This document shows positions 7,118 to 13,905 of a DNA stretch of 14,037 bases, one piece after another (position 1 is the first letter of the stretch; each line of letters starts with the position of its first letter). Location of the stretch: contig JBILHS010000131.1 in NCBI GenBank assembly GCA_044350425.1, forward strand, positions 1 to 14,037, read 5' to 3'. Source of the DNA: M3007 sp044350425. Its GTDB lineage: Bacteria > Bacteroidota > Bacteroidia > Chitinophagales > Saprospiraceae. The notes beneath the pieces were generated by a model. It was given only the letters and a program-made list of their open reading frames with translations, was not told where the DNA came from and ran no database searches. The position numbers were made by a program, and so were the translations under genes.

Positions 7118-8344
7118 ATGAAAACACGTTTTTTAATGCTCCTGCTGGGGCTCTTAGCCAGTGCTCAAATTTTTGCTCAAACAGAAGGTCCCATCCCCGG
7201 ACAATATATCGTTTTGATCCGGGAGACTTCCGCCAGCCCGGTGTCTCTGCAGGAAGCCAGCACCGAGGACCGCGAGTCCAGCGCTACTCTGAACGCCGGC
7301 AAACGCAATCAAAACCTTCAGCTTCTGGCCAGTTTGCGCAATACGGTAGCCATCGCCGGTTCGCAGGTTCTGGCCGAATATGCGGATGCTATTGTGGGCT
7401 TCACGGCCACACTTACGCCTGAACAGGTCAGCAGCCTGAGCCAAAACCCGGCTGTTGAAGGGGTCTTCCAAGATTACTACGTGAGTGCCGATCCGGGTAC
7501 TGAACAGAGCCTGCCGCAGGAATTTTCGCCAGAAGGTCAGACCACGCCCTGTGCCATCAACAATGCCGGTGGATTTGCGGATGGCAGTGCCAAAAACAAC
7601 TGGATCTGGATTCTGGACACCGGAATTGATCTGGATCACCCGGACCTGAATGTGCAGGCTACGCTCCCTTATGCAAAGTCATTTATTGCCGGCCAAACCG
7701 CCGATGACGGCCATGGTCACGGCACCCACGTAGCCGGTATTGCGGCAGCCAAGAACAATGGGATTGGCACCGTCGGAGTATCTGCTGGCGCGAAAGTGGT
7801 GCCAGTAAAAGTGCTGCCCAACTCAGGATCGGGAGGATCCATGTCCGGGATAATTCAAGGTCTCAACCACGTAGCCACTTATGACAAGCAAAATGACGTA
7901 GTCAACCTGAGTATTGGAGGTTACCCTACAACCAACTGCGAAAACTCCAATCTCCCGCTGCGCGATGCGATCAGAAATCTGGGTTTATCCGGCACCTGGG
8001 TATGCATTGCCTCCGGCAACAACGCTGCCAAAGCAGTCTTGTGCTCTCCGGGCTGCATCAATGGCACCAAGGTATTTACAGTGGGCGCCATGACCTGCGC
8101 ACAAGGATGTTATTCCGGCCCGAACTGGGGCACGCCGGTGGTAGATTGGGTGGCCACGGGAAACAGTGTTTATTCTACCTACAAAAACGGCGGCTATGCT
8201 ACCCTGACCGGCACTTCACAGGCGACTCCTGTGGTAGCAGGCATCATTCATGCCCGCGGTGCGGCGCCAATAAGCGGTGGCACGATCACCTGCGGAAACG
8301 CATCAGTGCCGCCCGCAGCCTATAAAAAAGCAAAACGAGCTTAA
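7118..8344 (+). CDS. Secreted subtilisin-family (S8) serine protease with I9-type propeptide
   Basis: The 408-aa preproenzyme begins with a signal peptide, probably cut at FA|Q (residues 20/21). Residues about 28-125 look like an Inhibitor_I9 propeptide (GQYIVLIRE at the start, then FTATLTPEQVSSL and VEGVFQDYYV), which would act as chaperone and inhibitor until removed. The catalytic domain follows with the triad Asp167 (WILDTGIDLDHPDL), His201 (GHGTHVAG) and Ser367 (GTSQATPVVAG); Asn301 in ASGNN fits the oxyanion hole. All key residues are intact, so an active endopeptidase is expected. The mature domain holds several Cys residues (TTNCEN, WVCIA, LCSPGC, MTCAQGCY) likely to form disulfides. 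It ends shortly after the Ser motif with a Lys/Ala-rich tail and no T9SS sorting domain. It heads a run of exported proteins and has a duplicated leader element immediately upstream. Confidence 0.95.
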   Translation: MKTRFLMLLLGLLASAQIFAQTEGPIPGQYIVLIRETSASPVSLQEASTEDRESSATLNAGKRNQNLQLLASLRNTVAIAGSQVLAEYADAIVGFTATLTPEQVSSLSQNPAVEGVFQDYYVSADPGTEQSLPQEFSPEGQTTPCAINNAGGFADGSAKNNWIWILDTGIDLDHPDLNVQATLPYAKSFIAGQTADDGHGHGTHVAGIAAAKNNGIGTVGVSAGAKVVPVKVLPNSGSGGSMSGIIQGLNHVATYDKQNDVVNLSIGGYPTTNCENSNLPLRDAIRNLGLSGTWVCIASGNNAAKAVLCSPGCINGTKVFTVGAMTCAQGCYSGPNWGTPVVDWVATGNSVYSTYKNGGYATLTGTSQATPVVAGIIHARGAAPISGGTITCGNASVPPAAYKKAKRA

Positions 8345-8367
8345 ATCATTTACACTAAAGGAGGTAT

Positions 8368-8433
8368 CGGAAAATCCTTATAAAAGAGTACGAACGCGGT
8401 TGCCGAAAAGCGATTAGAGTAGGCAAAACACAC
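8368..8433 (+). promoter_or_regulatory. Duplicated leader/operator element, copy 2 (before 170-aa secreted protein gene)
   Basis: CGGAAAATCC to AAACACAC, matching copy 1 at 7033-7096, and ending 18 bp before the next start codon. AGAGTA occurs at 8385-8390 and 8416-8421, again 31 bp apart. CGC (8395-8397) can pair with GCG (8410-8412), and TTGCC (8400-8404) with GGCAA (8422-8426), a possible pseudoknot. It starts 24 bp after the protease stop, so the second gene has its own control region instead of simple readthrough. Confidence 0.6.
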
Positions 8434-8451
8434 TTTATTGAATCATTTATT

Positions 8452-8964
8452 ATGAAAACACTTTTTTATTCACTGCTTGTAATTACAGCAATTTGCCTGA
8501 ATTCCAGCAATGTTAAGGCGAACTTCCAACTCTCACCTTATACTCAGCTGATGGAGGTTAAAACATTTGATGGAGAAGATGGAGTCCTTTTCAAAATAAA
8601 ATTTCACTATGAACGAGGGTACAGAAATGAGGCAGGCATCTGCATCGAACGCGGTATCTGTGTATTGAAGATAAACATTGGCTTTCGAGTAGTTGGACCT
8701 GGGGCATTGGATGGGGAGATAGTGAAAGATAGCGATGGAAATGTTCTGCTCATTATTGATAAAAGTGGAATGAGCTTCGACAACCAATTAGATATTAAAG
8801 GCGCAGCAGAAGGTCCTGGAAATTTCCTTCTTTCAAACGATTCGGATCTACCAAAGGAAGCGAAAATTGCTTTGGGCTTGCCATCAAAATATCAATTTAA
8901 AGCCGGGAGCTATCAAGTAACGGAAACTGAAGATACCTACATGGTCAATTTTGGTAGACAGTAA
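8452..8964 (+). CDS. Secreted 170-aa protein, unknown
   Basis: An N-terminal signal peptide (MKTLFYSLLVITAICL, probable cut at VKA|NF, residues 23/24) is followed by about 147 residues with no recognised domain. The mature part is rich in short beta-like segments (YTQLMEVKTF, VLFKIKFHY, VLKINIGFRV, NVLLIIDKSG), with two Cys in GICIERGICVLK that could form a disulfide. GC is clearly lower than in the protease gene before it. The gene carries its own copy of the leader element and is followed by a strong stem-loop, so it is probably transcribed alone. One possibility is a partner, inhibitor or substrate of the neighbouring S8 protease, but only adjacency and the shared leader suggest this. Confidence 0.8.
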   Translation: MKTLFYSLLVITAICLNSSNVKANFQLSPYTQLMEVKTFDGEDGVLFKIKFHYERGYRNEAGICIERGICVLKINIGFRVVGPGALDGEIVKDSDGNVLLIIDKSGMSFDNQLDIKGAAEGPGNFLLSNDSDLPKEAKIALGLPSKYQFKAGSYQVTETEDTYMVNFGRQ

Positions 8965-8970
8965 ATAATC

Positions 8971-9007
8971 TCAGCCTGTCCTTTGATTTTATTAAAGGGC
9001 AGGCTGA
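8971..9007 (+). terminator. 14-bp stem-loop terminator after 8452-8964
   Basis: TCAGCCTGTCCTTT (8971-8984), loop GATTTTATT, then AAAGGGCAGGCTGA (8994-9007). All positions pair, with one T-G wobble. It begins six bases after the stop codon. The T-rich sequence follows only about 20 bases later, so the termination mechanism is not certain, but the position fits a transcript end. Confidence 0.65.
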
Positions 9008-9065
9008 ATCAGAAAATTTAATCAATTTTTCACCTAACCAGTTCCACACTTTAAATAATGGTAAA

Positions 9066-9677
9066 ATGAAACGTCTCATAATACTCGCGCTCTTCTCCAT
9101 TGGATTATTATCCTCCTGTCAAATCTTTATGCGTCATTATCTCGGAATAAAAGATCCAGGTATTGAAAAGGCAAGAACTGTGTCAAGCCTTATGGCGAAG
9201 AACGAAATTGCAAATGCTCATTTCATAAAAAAAGAAAAGATAGTGGATGCCTATATCGGCACATTTCCTAAAATAATGATCTACGATAAAAATGGCTATC
9301 AGGTAATGCTTCCCAATTGTTATGAGATGATCGAAGAGAACTTGTACCGCCTGGCGGATACTGTTTCAAAGGAACTGTCTCCACTGCCATCAAGGGATAA
9401 ATTTGTACGAGAGACCATACAATCTGACAATACTGAGCTTTACTCAGAAGGTAAGTATGATTATGAAGTGTTTTTCTATTGGTCTGTATGGCTAGGCAAA
9501 TTCAACATCAAAAAACTCCGTACCGCTCAAAACACTATTGCCACTATAAATCAAATCCCTAATCAAAAAAAACTAATACTGATCCCGGTCAATTTTGATT
9601 TTATTGAAGAATCTGGATGGACTGAGATGTCGGTGGACACGGCAATGGCACGGGTAGTGGAGTATCAAAAGAAATAA
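9066..9677 (+). CDS. Lipoprotein, paralog of the 10785 lipoprotein; possible degenerate thioredoxin-like fold
   Basis: The 203-aa product begins MKRLIILALFSIGLLSSC, a signal peptide with lipobox LSSC, so Cys18 should be lipidated. It shares an overall pattern with the protein at 10785-11405: SSC followed by Y-G-K-P, a P-(K/D)-x-x-x-(Y/F) strand, an isolated Cys (Cys85), an acidic Tyr-rich strand, YWxxxLGK (138-145), a Lys-rich helix with a conserved Gln, and a LILIPVNFDF strand. The YWSVWLGK segment followed by a helix and a V-D strand resembles the active-site region of TlpA-type thioredoxin proteins (FWAxWCGPC) with both cysteines replaced; that fold is inference. No enzymatic function is suggested. 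Base composition is AT-rich compared with the protease and the 11437-13718 genes. The 111-bp gap to the next gene holds nothing recognisable. Confidence 0.82.
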   Translation: MKRLIILALFSIGLLSSCQIFMRHYLGIKDPGIEKARTVSSLMAKNEIANAHFIKKEKIVDAYIGTFPKIMIYDKNGYQVMLPNCYEMIEENLYRLADTVSKELSPLPSRDKFVRETIQSDNTELYSEGKYDYEVFFYWSVWLGKFNIKKLRTAQNTIATINQIPNQKKLILIPVNFDFIEESGWTEMSVDTAMARVVEYQKK

Positions 9678-9788
9678 AAAATACAAGGCCTCCATGATGA
9701 TAACCTTAAACAGGCTATTCAGACAATACAGGTCAAAACACCTAAAGGCAACGGCGATTTCAATGTCATTTAATTTAAAACAGGTAAA

Positions 9789-10745
9789 ATGTTGAATAAA
9801 TCACTCCTTTCCGCACTGTTTTTAGTCGCTTTCCGGTGCGTCTCAACTGCCCAACAATTCGACTATGTCTTCTCTCAGCGAATAGAAGCTTATGAAAACC
9901 TGGAGCAATCTGTTCCGATCAGCGGCCCTATCTATTGGTATTCCGAGGCATGGGACATCCCGATTGGATTTGAGTTTAACTATTTTGAGTATCCATTTGA
10001 TTCGGTTACGGTCTATTGTGCCTCCTCATTGTATTTTGGTTATGCAGACTATCAGGAAGCCCTGCTTTTCGCAGGTTTCAGTCAGGCGATCATTGATCGA
10101 GGCATTCTAGGACCAGGAAATTCCTTATCGCCAATTTCATATAAGGTATCCGGGACTTCACCTGATCAGATCTGCAAAATTGAATTCCGGAATGCCGGTT
10201 TTCATTTCGGTTCTCCACAAGATTCTGTACATATCCAGATATGGTTGTTCGAAGCGGATGATGCAATCGAAGTGCATTTAGGCCCGCACCATGTCAGTGG
10301 ACCGGAAGCCTATGAAACCGTGGATGCCGAAGGCCCCGTCATTGGCATGTTCAATGATTTGGATGAAAAATACGCGGTGCTTTATGGGGATATGCAGTCG
10401 CTTGAATTTGGCCTTCCTGCTTTTCCCTTTGCGGGCTTGCTGGGCAATTGGCCTGATGGGCAAGTATATAGGTTCACGCCACAATTGTCGCCCGTTCAAG
10501 AGCCCCGGGAAACCATATCGCTAAAAATATGGCCCAACCCCGCTAGCAATTGGCTGTATATATCATCCGCTCAACCGCTCCAAGAAAGTCAGGTAAGGGT
10601 ATTTGACACGAATGGCCGTCTTCAATTGAGCCAAAGTATAAGTGAAAAGGCTCCGATAAATATTAGTTCCTTGCCGCCTGGTGTGTATATTTTAAGATTG
10701 GAAGCAGATGGCCTGCAGCACACAAAAACTTTTGTAAAGCAGTAA
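9789..10745 (+). CDS. T9SS-secreted protein with C-terminal type A sorting domain
   Basis: The 318-aa protein has a signal peptide (cut near STA|QQ). Its central region is beta-rich, with many Tyr/Phe/Asp residues (YVFSQRIEAYENLEQSV, FEFNYFEYPFDSVTVY, IEFRNAGFHFGSPQDSVHIQIW), and I cannot assign it to a family. Residues about 245-318 are a Por secretion system sorting domain (TIGR04183 type): LKIWPNPASNWLYI, VRVFDTNGRLQLSQSI, INISSLPPGVYILRLEADG and KTFVKQ at the end. Established knowledge: such tails direct passage through the outer membrane by the type IX system, followed by surface attachment or release. It sits between two paralogous lipoproteins. It is exported to the surface; binding or catalytic role unknown. 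Confidence 0.93.
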   Translation: MLNKSLLSALFLVAFRCVSTAQQFDYVFSQRIEAYENLEQSVPISGPIYWYSEAWDIPIGFEFNYFEYPFDSVTVYCASSLYFGYADYQEALLFAGFSQAIIDRGILGPGNSLSPISYKVSGTSPDQICKIEFRNAGFHFGSPQDSVHIQIWLFEADDAIEVHLGPHHVSGPEAYETVDAEGPVIGMFNDLDEKYAVLYGDMQSLEFGLPAFPFAGLLGNWPDGQVYRFTPQLSPVQEPRETISLKIWPNPASNWLYISSAQPLQESQVRVFDTNGRLQLSQSISEKAPINISSLPPGVYILRLEADGLQHTKTFVKQ

Positions 10746-10784
10746 AAGTCATTCTCTACGCCTTGGTACATCTAAAATTACGAA

Positions 10785-11405
10785 ATGATGAAATACTTCA
10801 CCCTATTGCTCCTGTTTGCATCCATGATGCTTACATCCTCCTGCAAATTTCTCCTTTTTAAATATGAAGGCGTCAAAGAGCCTGCTTTGGAGAACCATGC
10901 ATCGTTGTCCAAATTTTTGTCCTCCAAAAGAATTGATACCAGCGAAATTCTTTGTTTGAGAGACATAGATGCCCTAAACGACTTTTATTTTTCTAAAAAT
11001 AAAGTACCTGATGCGTTGTTCTTCAATAGAGAAAAGAAAATGGTCGATTATCGAAGCTCTGTGGAGGATTGTAATGGTATGGTCCCCATATTCATTGACA
11101 AAGGCGATTCCATAAACCTGGTAAAACCCATTGAAGGAGAGTATTTGGACAAATACCTGGAACCAATAGCAATTGAAAAATCAGGAAAAAAATTCATTCT
11201 GGATAGCCAGGACTATGATGTGTACATGGTAGTTTATTGGGCTAAATACCTGGGAAAAGTCAGCAAACGTAAAGTTTATGAATGGCAGGAACATCTGAAG
11301 AAAGCAAATCAAAACGGCCAAAAAATGAGGATGATTTTGGTCAGCGTGGACTATCAACAATTCTGGGGTATAACTAAGGATCAGATACCAGAGTTTGGTT
11401 TTTAG
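10785..11405 (+). CDS. Lipoprotein, paralog of the 9066 lipoprotein
   Basis: The 206-aa product starts MMKYFTLLLLFASMMLTSSC, with lipidation expected at Cys20. The second Met could also be the start; the first is kept as the longer frame. It shares with the 9066 protein the block SSC-x-Y-x-G-V/I-K-x-P after the lipobox, a PDALFFN strand, an isolated Cys (Cys96), DYDVYMVVYWAKYLGK (YW at 151-152, LGK at 156-158), a Lys/Gln-rich helix and MILVSVDY. Identity is low overall, so the duplication is old. YWAKYLGK aligns with the thioredoxin FWAxWCGPC region without cysteines, so a redox role is unlikely. It lies 39 bp after the T9SS protein gene and 31 bp before the next gene, which fits an operon. 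AT-rich codon use. Confidence 0.82.
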   Translation: MMKYFTLLLLFASMMLTSSCKFLLFKYEGVKEPALENHASLSKFLSSKRIDTSEILCLRDIDALNDFYFSKNKVPDALFFNREKKMVDYRSSVEDCNGMVPIFIDKGDSINLVKPIEGEYLDKYLEPIAIEKSGKKFILDSQDYDVYMVVYWAKYLGKVSKRKVYEWQEHLKKANQNGQKMRMILVSVDYQQFWGITKDQIPEFGF

Positions 11406-11436
11406 AATCAGGAAACAAACAACTAAAATTTAAGCT

Positions 11437-12669
11437 ATGAAAACCAAAACGTTCCTCCGGAGCGCAGGACTGCTTTTGGCCCTGCTTTGCCTCCAATTGC
11501 CTGTTCTGCAGGCCAATAACCCCAATGACTCGCTCTCCGTCTGGATACAACCCTGGATCGAAACGGCCCATGCTGATCTCGATCAATTGGAACGGGACTA
11601 TGTGGACCATATTGAACCATTCCGGGTGCGGCTCCAGGATGTCAATAAAACCCTGGCCGACCCGCGCAACCGCACGCCAGAGTGCGGATTCCAACTCCTT
11701 TGGGAGAAAATTCAACTCGAAGAAACCCTCGATGCGCTGCAGGAAGAACACGAACTTAAACTACTCAAGGTCCGCTACCGAAAAAGCATCGAGATCATCA
11801 AAATGCTCTACGAAAAGGTGCTCAGTATGGATCACCACCTGAGTAGCCTCAAAGCGCAGCAGGGCCTTTCGAATCTGTCCAATCCGCACAATTACCCCGA
11901 ATTTAAAGAAACCAAAACCATCCTGGAAGACCGCATGAAGAAGAAATTCAACTTCCAGATGCCCATGCTTTTCCAAACCAATCCTTTCCTCTCCGCGGCC
12001 TATTCCATTGTCGGAATGGCCGTGGGCGGAGGTGAAGACAAAGACAAAAAAGAGAGCATAGATAAAATAGCCTGCATCCTGGATTTCACCGTCCGGATGC
12101 ACACCGACCTCAATGTGATCTACTACGAAACAGGCTATCTCCGGGATGCCAACCTGACCCTGAAAAAGGAATGTGAGGCACTATTTTCTGACTGCGCCCG
12201 TCAGGTGGGTTATACCATTCCGCTAATCAGTTGCCGGGATGGGGATGACTGGGAGCGGCTGTACGGGATGCTCGACAACTATGTGGCCAAAGCACTCGGC
12301 GAAACAACCAATGCCGCCCTCACCCAAGGCAGCTACCCGGCGTCCATCACAGGCGTACCTACCGGCCCCGATGCACGTTTACTCCCCCGGGCAACCACCA
12401 ATCTACAGTTCTCGATTGACCGCGTGGGACTTTTTATTGAAAAATATAGCAATTTCGTAGGCCAGGGCGGCGAATACTATAAGAAATTCTCCAAAATAGC
12501 CAGCAGCTACGAAAACGAAAAAGCCTGTGCGAGTGCACTGCCAGACCAATTCAAACAACTCAAAAACGACATTGACGAAACCCTGGACAAGTTCAACAGT
12601 GCCTACAAAATGCCCGAGGTACAAGGCTCCAAACTTAAAGACATGCTTTACGGAACCGCTGTAGATTAA
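11437..12669 (+). CDS. Secreted long-helix protein with a central hydrophobic segment, unknown
   Basis: The 410-aa protein has a signal peptide (cut near LQA|NN). The mature part is mostly helical: long charged helices at about 40-165 (LDQLERDYVDHIEPFRVRL, LEETLDALQEEHELKLLK, IIKMLYEKVLSMDHHL) are followed by a hydrophobic, Gly-rich stretch at 175-199 (MPMLFQTNPFL to GMAVGGG). A second helical half ends in YKKFSKIASSYENEKAC and FKQLKNDIDETLDKF. Six Cys in the mature chain could pair. The order long helices, short hydrophobic hairpin, long helices is also seen in alpha-pore-forming toxins (HBL/ClyA type), but I see no sequence match to them, and it may simply be a coiled-coil scaffold. GC is near 50%, above that of the preceding lipoprotein gene. 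It lies 31 bp downstream of that gene and 32 bp upstream of the next, so the genes are probably co-transcribed. Confidence 0.85.
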   Translation: MKTKTFLRSAGLLLALLCLQLPVLQANNPNDSLSVWIQPWIETAHADLDQLERDYVDHIEPFRVRLQDVNKTLADPRNRTPECGFQLLWEKIQLEETLDALQEEHELKLLKVRYRKSIEIIKMLYEKVLSMDHHLSSLKAQQGLSNLSNPHNYPEFKETKTILEDRMKKKFNFQMPMLFQTNPFLSAAYSIVGMAVGGGEDKDKKESIDKIACILDFTVRMHTDLNVIYYETGYLRDANLTLKKECEALFSDCARQVGYTIPLISCRDGDDWERLYGMLDNYVAKALGETTNAALTQGSYPASITGVPTGPDARLLPRATTNLQFSIDRVGLFIEKYSNFVGQGGEYYKKFSKIASSYENEKACASALPDQFKQLKNDIDETLDKFNSAYKMPEVQGSKLKDMLYGTAVD

Positions 12670-12701
12670 ATCATTTCATACTGACCCAACCATCCACACC
12701 A

Positions 12702-13196
12702 ATGAAACACATTCTCCTCCTGCTTCTGATCTTCACCTGCCTTCAGTTGAGCGCACAGATCAACCCAAAAGAGGCTTCCCAAATCAGCTATTTTGATCCG
12801 GAACACGACCCGGTTGCGATTCGTAGCGACAACGCGCTTCAACTCCTGGTCAGCGAATACATCCTTGCAAAATCTGTGCAGGCGCGCTTGGGGCCGGATT
12901 GTCAGGTAACTAAAATCTCTAAAACCCAATCAGGCGCCGGAGCTGAATCCCTGGTATTTGAAGGGATTTGGATCTCCAAGGTGCGGCAGCAATTTGTACT
13001 CGGTATTCCCCTGAACCCGGATGCCAGCGGGCGGCTGTTTTATGCTACTACCCAAGCCCTGGTCTGTTCTTCCCCGGGATGCAACAATTGTAGCATTCTG
13101 AATGGGAATTGTACAGGTTGTTGTCTGAGTAATTCCGGAAGCGCTATTGGCTTGCCGGGTCCTTTATTAAAAGTCTCCATAACCATTGATCAATAA
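12702..13196 (+). CDS. Secreted Cys-rich protein, first of a tandem paralog pair
   Basis: The 164-aa product has a signal peptide (probable cut SA|Q, residues 18/19). The mature protein contains YFDPEHDPVA (30-39), LLVSEYILAKSV, a central beta-like region, and a Cys cluster: Cys122, 127, 130, 137, 140 and 141 (C-x4-C-x2-C-x6-C-x2-C-C). The next gene encodes a protein with YFDPxxDPxA, LLVSExxLxxSV and a matching C-x4-C-x2-C core. The cluster could bind metal, but in an exported protein disulfides are more likely. The C-terminus (LLKVSITIDQ) has no sorting domain, so the periplasm, or release by another route, is possible. Only 6 bp separate it from its paralog, so the two must be co-transcribed. 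Family not recognised. Confidence 0.82.
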   Translation: MKHILLLLLIFTCLQLSAQINPKEASQISYFDPEHDPVAIRSDNALQLLVSEYILAKSVQARLGPDCQVTKISKTQSGAGAESLVFEGIWISKVRQQFVLGIPLNPDASGRLFYATTQALVCSSPGCNNCSILNGNCTGCCLSNSGSAIGLPGPLLKVSITIDQ

Positions 13197-13202
13197 GACC
13201 TT

Positions 13203-13718
13203 ATGAAAACGAAGCTGCTTATTATTTTGCTGGCATTTGCGCAAATTGGTCTGGGGCAAGCACCTGCACTTCTGGAAGACGGCTATTTCGATCCGGCACG
13301 CGACCCGATCGCCAGTATGGTCAACGATCGAATGCGGCTTCTGGTGAGTGAAGAAGTTCTGCTGCGATCTGTGGCAACCAATCTGCCCAGGGTTGGAATG
13401 ATTGAAAGGATGGATCGCCAAAAAATAGAAGGCTACTGGTGGCTGACCCTCGAAAGTCGCCATGCAGAAGATATGGAACAATCTGTTTTTGTAGCGGTAC
13501 GACTCAAGCCAGGCGCAGACGGCCAATATTTCGCTGATTCCTTCTGGACCGCCTGCACGGGCGAAGGCTGCGGCGGCTGCGACTTCAAACTCCAGATGGA
13601 TGGATGTTTTTGTCGGTTTGATAAGCCGGGCGAGCCGGGAATACCCGGGGCGTGTTACCAGACTACCAGTGATGAAATGCTTTTGGCGCGAGTGGCGCTT
13701 AAATTGGTTCGGGAATGA
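13203..13718 (+). CDS. Secreted Cys-rich protein, second of a tandem paralog pair
   Basis: The 171-aa product begins MKTKLLIILLAFAQIGLGQ (signal peptide, cut near residue 18). It repeats the layout of the upstream gene: YFDPARDPIA (28-37), LLVSEEVLLRSV, then a Cys cluster Cys118, 123, 126, 135 and 137 (C-x4-C-x2-C-x8-C-x-C). A short collagen-like GEPGIPG and Cys151 follow. The first three cysteines are spaced exactly as in the paralog and the rest have shifted, so the core is probably the functional or structural part. It is the last gene of the probable operon; 3 bp after its stop a 45-bp tandem repeat begins. Function unknown. Confidence 0.83.
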   Translation: MKTKLLIILLAFAQIGLGQAPALLEDGYFDPARDPIASMVNDRMRLLVSEEVLLRSVATNLPRVGMIERMDRQKIEGYWWLTLESRHAEDMEQSVFVAVRLKPGADGQYFADSFWTACTGEGCGGCDFKLQMDGCFCRFDKPGEPGIPGACYQTTSDEMLLARVALKLVRE

Positions 13719-13721
13719 GGG

Positions 13722-13901
13722 TTTGATTGATGAGTGATGATTACATGAGTGATGATTGTTGAAGTGTTTGATTGACGAGTGATGAATACATGAGTGATGA
13801 TTGCTGAAGTATTTGATTGACGAGTGATGAATACATGAGTGATGATTGCTGAAGTATTTGATTGACGAGTGATGATTACATGAGTGACGAGTGTTGAAGT
13901 G
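13722..13901. repeat. Four-copy 45-bp tandem repeat
   Basis: Copies start at 13722, 13767, 13812 and 13857, each opening TTTGATTGA and containing GAGTGATGA and ACATGAGTGA. Copies 2 and 3 are identical over all 45 bases. Copy 1 differs from copy 2 at 4 positions, and copy 4 has several changes near its end. A degenerate fifth start (CTTGATGAATGAG) follows at 13902. There are no spacers, so it is not a CRISPR array. The unit is itself built of GATGA/GAGTGATGA motifs. It looks like a minisatellite between genes. Confidence 0.9.
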
Positions 13902-13905
13902 CTTG

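Noticed and set aside
7154..7639. 161-codon minus-strand open frame
   Set aside because: It lies wholly antisense to the S8 protease signal peptide, propeptide and catalytic Asp region, has no motif, and is explained by the GC-rich codon use of the real gene.
11374..11751. 125-codon minus-strand frame
   Set aside because: It is antisense to the signal peptide and first helices of the 11437 gene, which has a clear start and signal sequence.
13722..13901. CRISPR-like array
   Set aside because: The repeat units are contiguous with no unique spacers, and there is no cas gene nearby.
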